Assembly (NCBI GenBank): GCA_002418595.1
Contig: DIEK01000118.1
Coordinates: 1 to 5,635, forward strand
DNA length: 5,635 bases
Direction of reading: 5' to 3'
DNA from: Candidatus Omnitrophica bacterium UBA5776
GTDB lineage: Bacteria; Omnitrophota; Gorgyraeia; Gygaellales; Profunditerraquicolaceae
Part shown: one piece after another, positions 5,321-5,635 of the stretch
Position numbering within the stretch: position 1 is the first letter of the stretch
Layout: the number at the start of each line of letters is the position of its first letter
The notes under the pieces: generated by a model
Told to the model about the DNA's origin: nothing
What the model saw: the letters and a program-made list of their open reading frames with translations, nothing else
Database searches by the model: none
Program-made: the position numbers and the translations under genes

Positions 5321-5403
5321 TGGGCAGAGTAGGATTCGAACCTACGTAGCACGAGTGCAACAGATTTACAGTCTGTCCCCTTTAGCCACTTGGGTATCTG
5401 CCC
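5321..5403 (-). tRNA. tRNA-Tyr (anticodon GTA)
   Basis: The minus-strand sequence begins GGGCAGATACCC and ends CTCTGCCC plus discriminator A. The anticodon arm is ACAGA-CTGTAAA-TCTGT, giving GTA for Tyr. The extended variable arm contains the GCAC-TC-GTGC hairpin expected for bacterial class II tRNA-Tyr. The T-arm is GTAGG-TTCGAAT-CCTAC. Length is 83 nt with no encoded CCA. All stems are intact, so the gene appears functional. Confidence 0.95.
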
Positions 5404-5414
5404 GTAAAAAATCC

Positions 5415-5539
5415 GGTTCTTGGTTCTAGGTTATGGGTTCTGGGAAGACCCCTTTAATGCATTTACAAAAACAATCTACAGAAAATCCAGGATTGAATTC
5501 TTTGTTTTTCCCAGAACCTAGAACCCAACACCCAGAACC
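5415..5539. repeat. long inverted repeat made of GGTTCTN heptamers
   Basis: Two 32-nt arms (5415-5446 and 5508-5539) are reverse complements at 26 of 32 positions, with a 61-nt centre. Each arm consists of degenerate heptamers, GGTTCTN on the left and its complement NAGAACC on the right. An A-run lies just outside the left arm and a T-run just outside the right arm, so the symmetry continues outward (roughly 5405-5549). On either strand the outgoing arm is followed by a T-run, so it could act as a bidirectional terminator-like hairpin or be a small MITE-like element. It sits between tRNA-Pro and tRNA-Tyr and contains no gene. Confidence 0.75.
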
Positions 5540-5551
5540 TGTTTTTATAAG

Positions 5552-5635
5552 TCGGGGCGACAGGACTTGAACCTGTGACCTCTTGAACCCCATTCAAGCG
5601 GCCGCCACTGATACTTTGTCGGCCTGTCCGCCTAC
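5552..5635 (-). tRNA. tRNA-Pro (GGG)-like gene with abnormal or incomplete 5' half
   Basis: On the minus strand the 3' part is canonical. The acceptor 3' strand is CGCCCCG with discriminator A, the T-arm ACAGG-TTCAAGT-CCTGT, and the variable loop AGGTC. The anticodon arm CTTGA-ATGGGGT-TCAAG gives anticodon GGG with G37, as expected for Pro. The expected 5' acceptor CGGGGCG is not found at the normal distance (about 5622-5628). Instead there is a GC-rich stretch with GGCC...GGCC that could only make a D-stem with an oversized loop. Either the gene is disrupted or chimeric like the tRNA-Gly copy, or its 5' end lies beyond the window. Confidence 0.55.

Noticed and set aside
5598..5610. NotI-like GCGGCCGC as a sign of vector contamination
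   Set aside because: A single 8-bp palindrome within an otherwise native-looking tRNA context is not evidence. A similar GC-rich run (GCGGCCGCGG) occurs inside thrC.

Overview
The window looks like a chromosomal segment of a mid-GC bacterium. Nearly every gene is read leftward (minus strand). Two PilZ genes, a short archaeal/deep-branching-bacterial style thymidylate synthase, tRNA genes without an encoded CCA, and many small palindromic repeats around the tRNAs would fit an uncultured candidate-phylum lineage such as Omnitrophota. That placement is an impression, not something the sequence proves.

In the direction of transcription (right to left), the right end (about 4900-5635) is a tRNA cluster. 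It holds a tRNA-Pro(GGG)-like gene with an abnormal 5' half at the window edge, an intact tRNA-Tyr(GTA), an intact tRNA-Gly(TCC), and a second tRNA-Gly-like copy. The second copy has 56 extra bases in its anticodon loop. The cluster is laced with three copies of a small hairpin repeat (TCCCGC...GCGGGA), a 94-bp direct repeat, and a long inverted repeat built from GGTTCTN heptamers.

Next is a compact operon: thymidylate synthase (4045-4791), a PilZ-domain protein (3638-4030) and glycerol-3-phosphate dehydrogenase gpsA (2633-3634). It ends in a hairpin plus T-run that overlaps the gpsA stop codon. After an intergenic region of about 226 bp comes a second operon: a PilZ-domain protein (2047-2406), homoserine dehydrogenase (719-2020) and threonine synthase (1-713, cut by the window edge). 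A near-consensus sigma70-type promoter (TTTACA, 17 nt, TATAAT) lies about 140 nt upstream of this PilZ start. The resulting leader of roughly 135 nt contains both a 31-codon open frame and a stacked hairpin.

Functionally, hom and thrC carry out two of the steps from aspartate semialdehyde to threonine. gpsA supplies glycerol-3-phosphate for phospholipids, and the thymidylate synthase makes dTMP. Both operons also carry a PilZ protein, a fold that usually binds cyclic di-GMP. The points most worth a second look are the interrupted tRNA-Gly copy and its palindromic repeat, the odd tRNA-Pro, the leader before PilZ-hom-thrC, and a plus-strand PilZ-like start fused to the antisense of gpsA.
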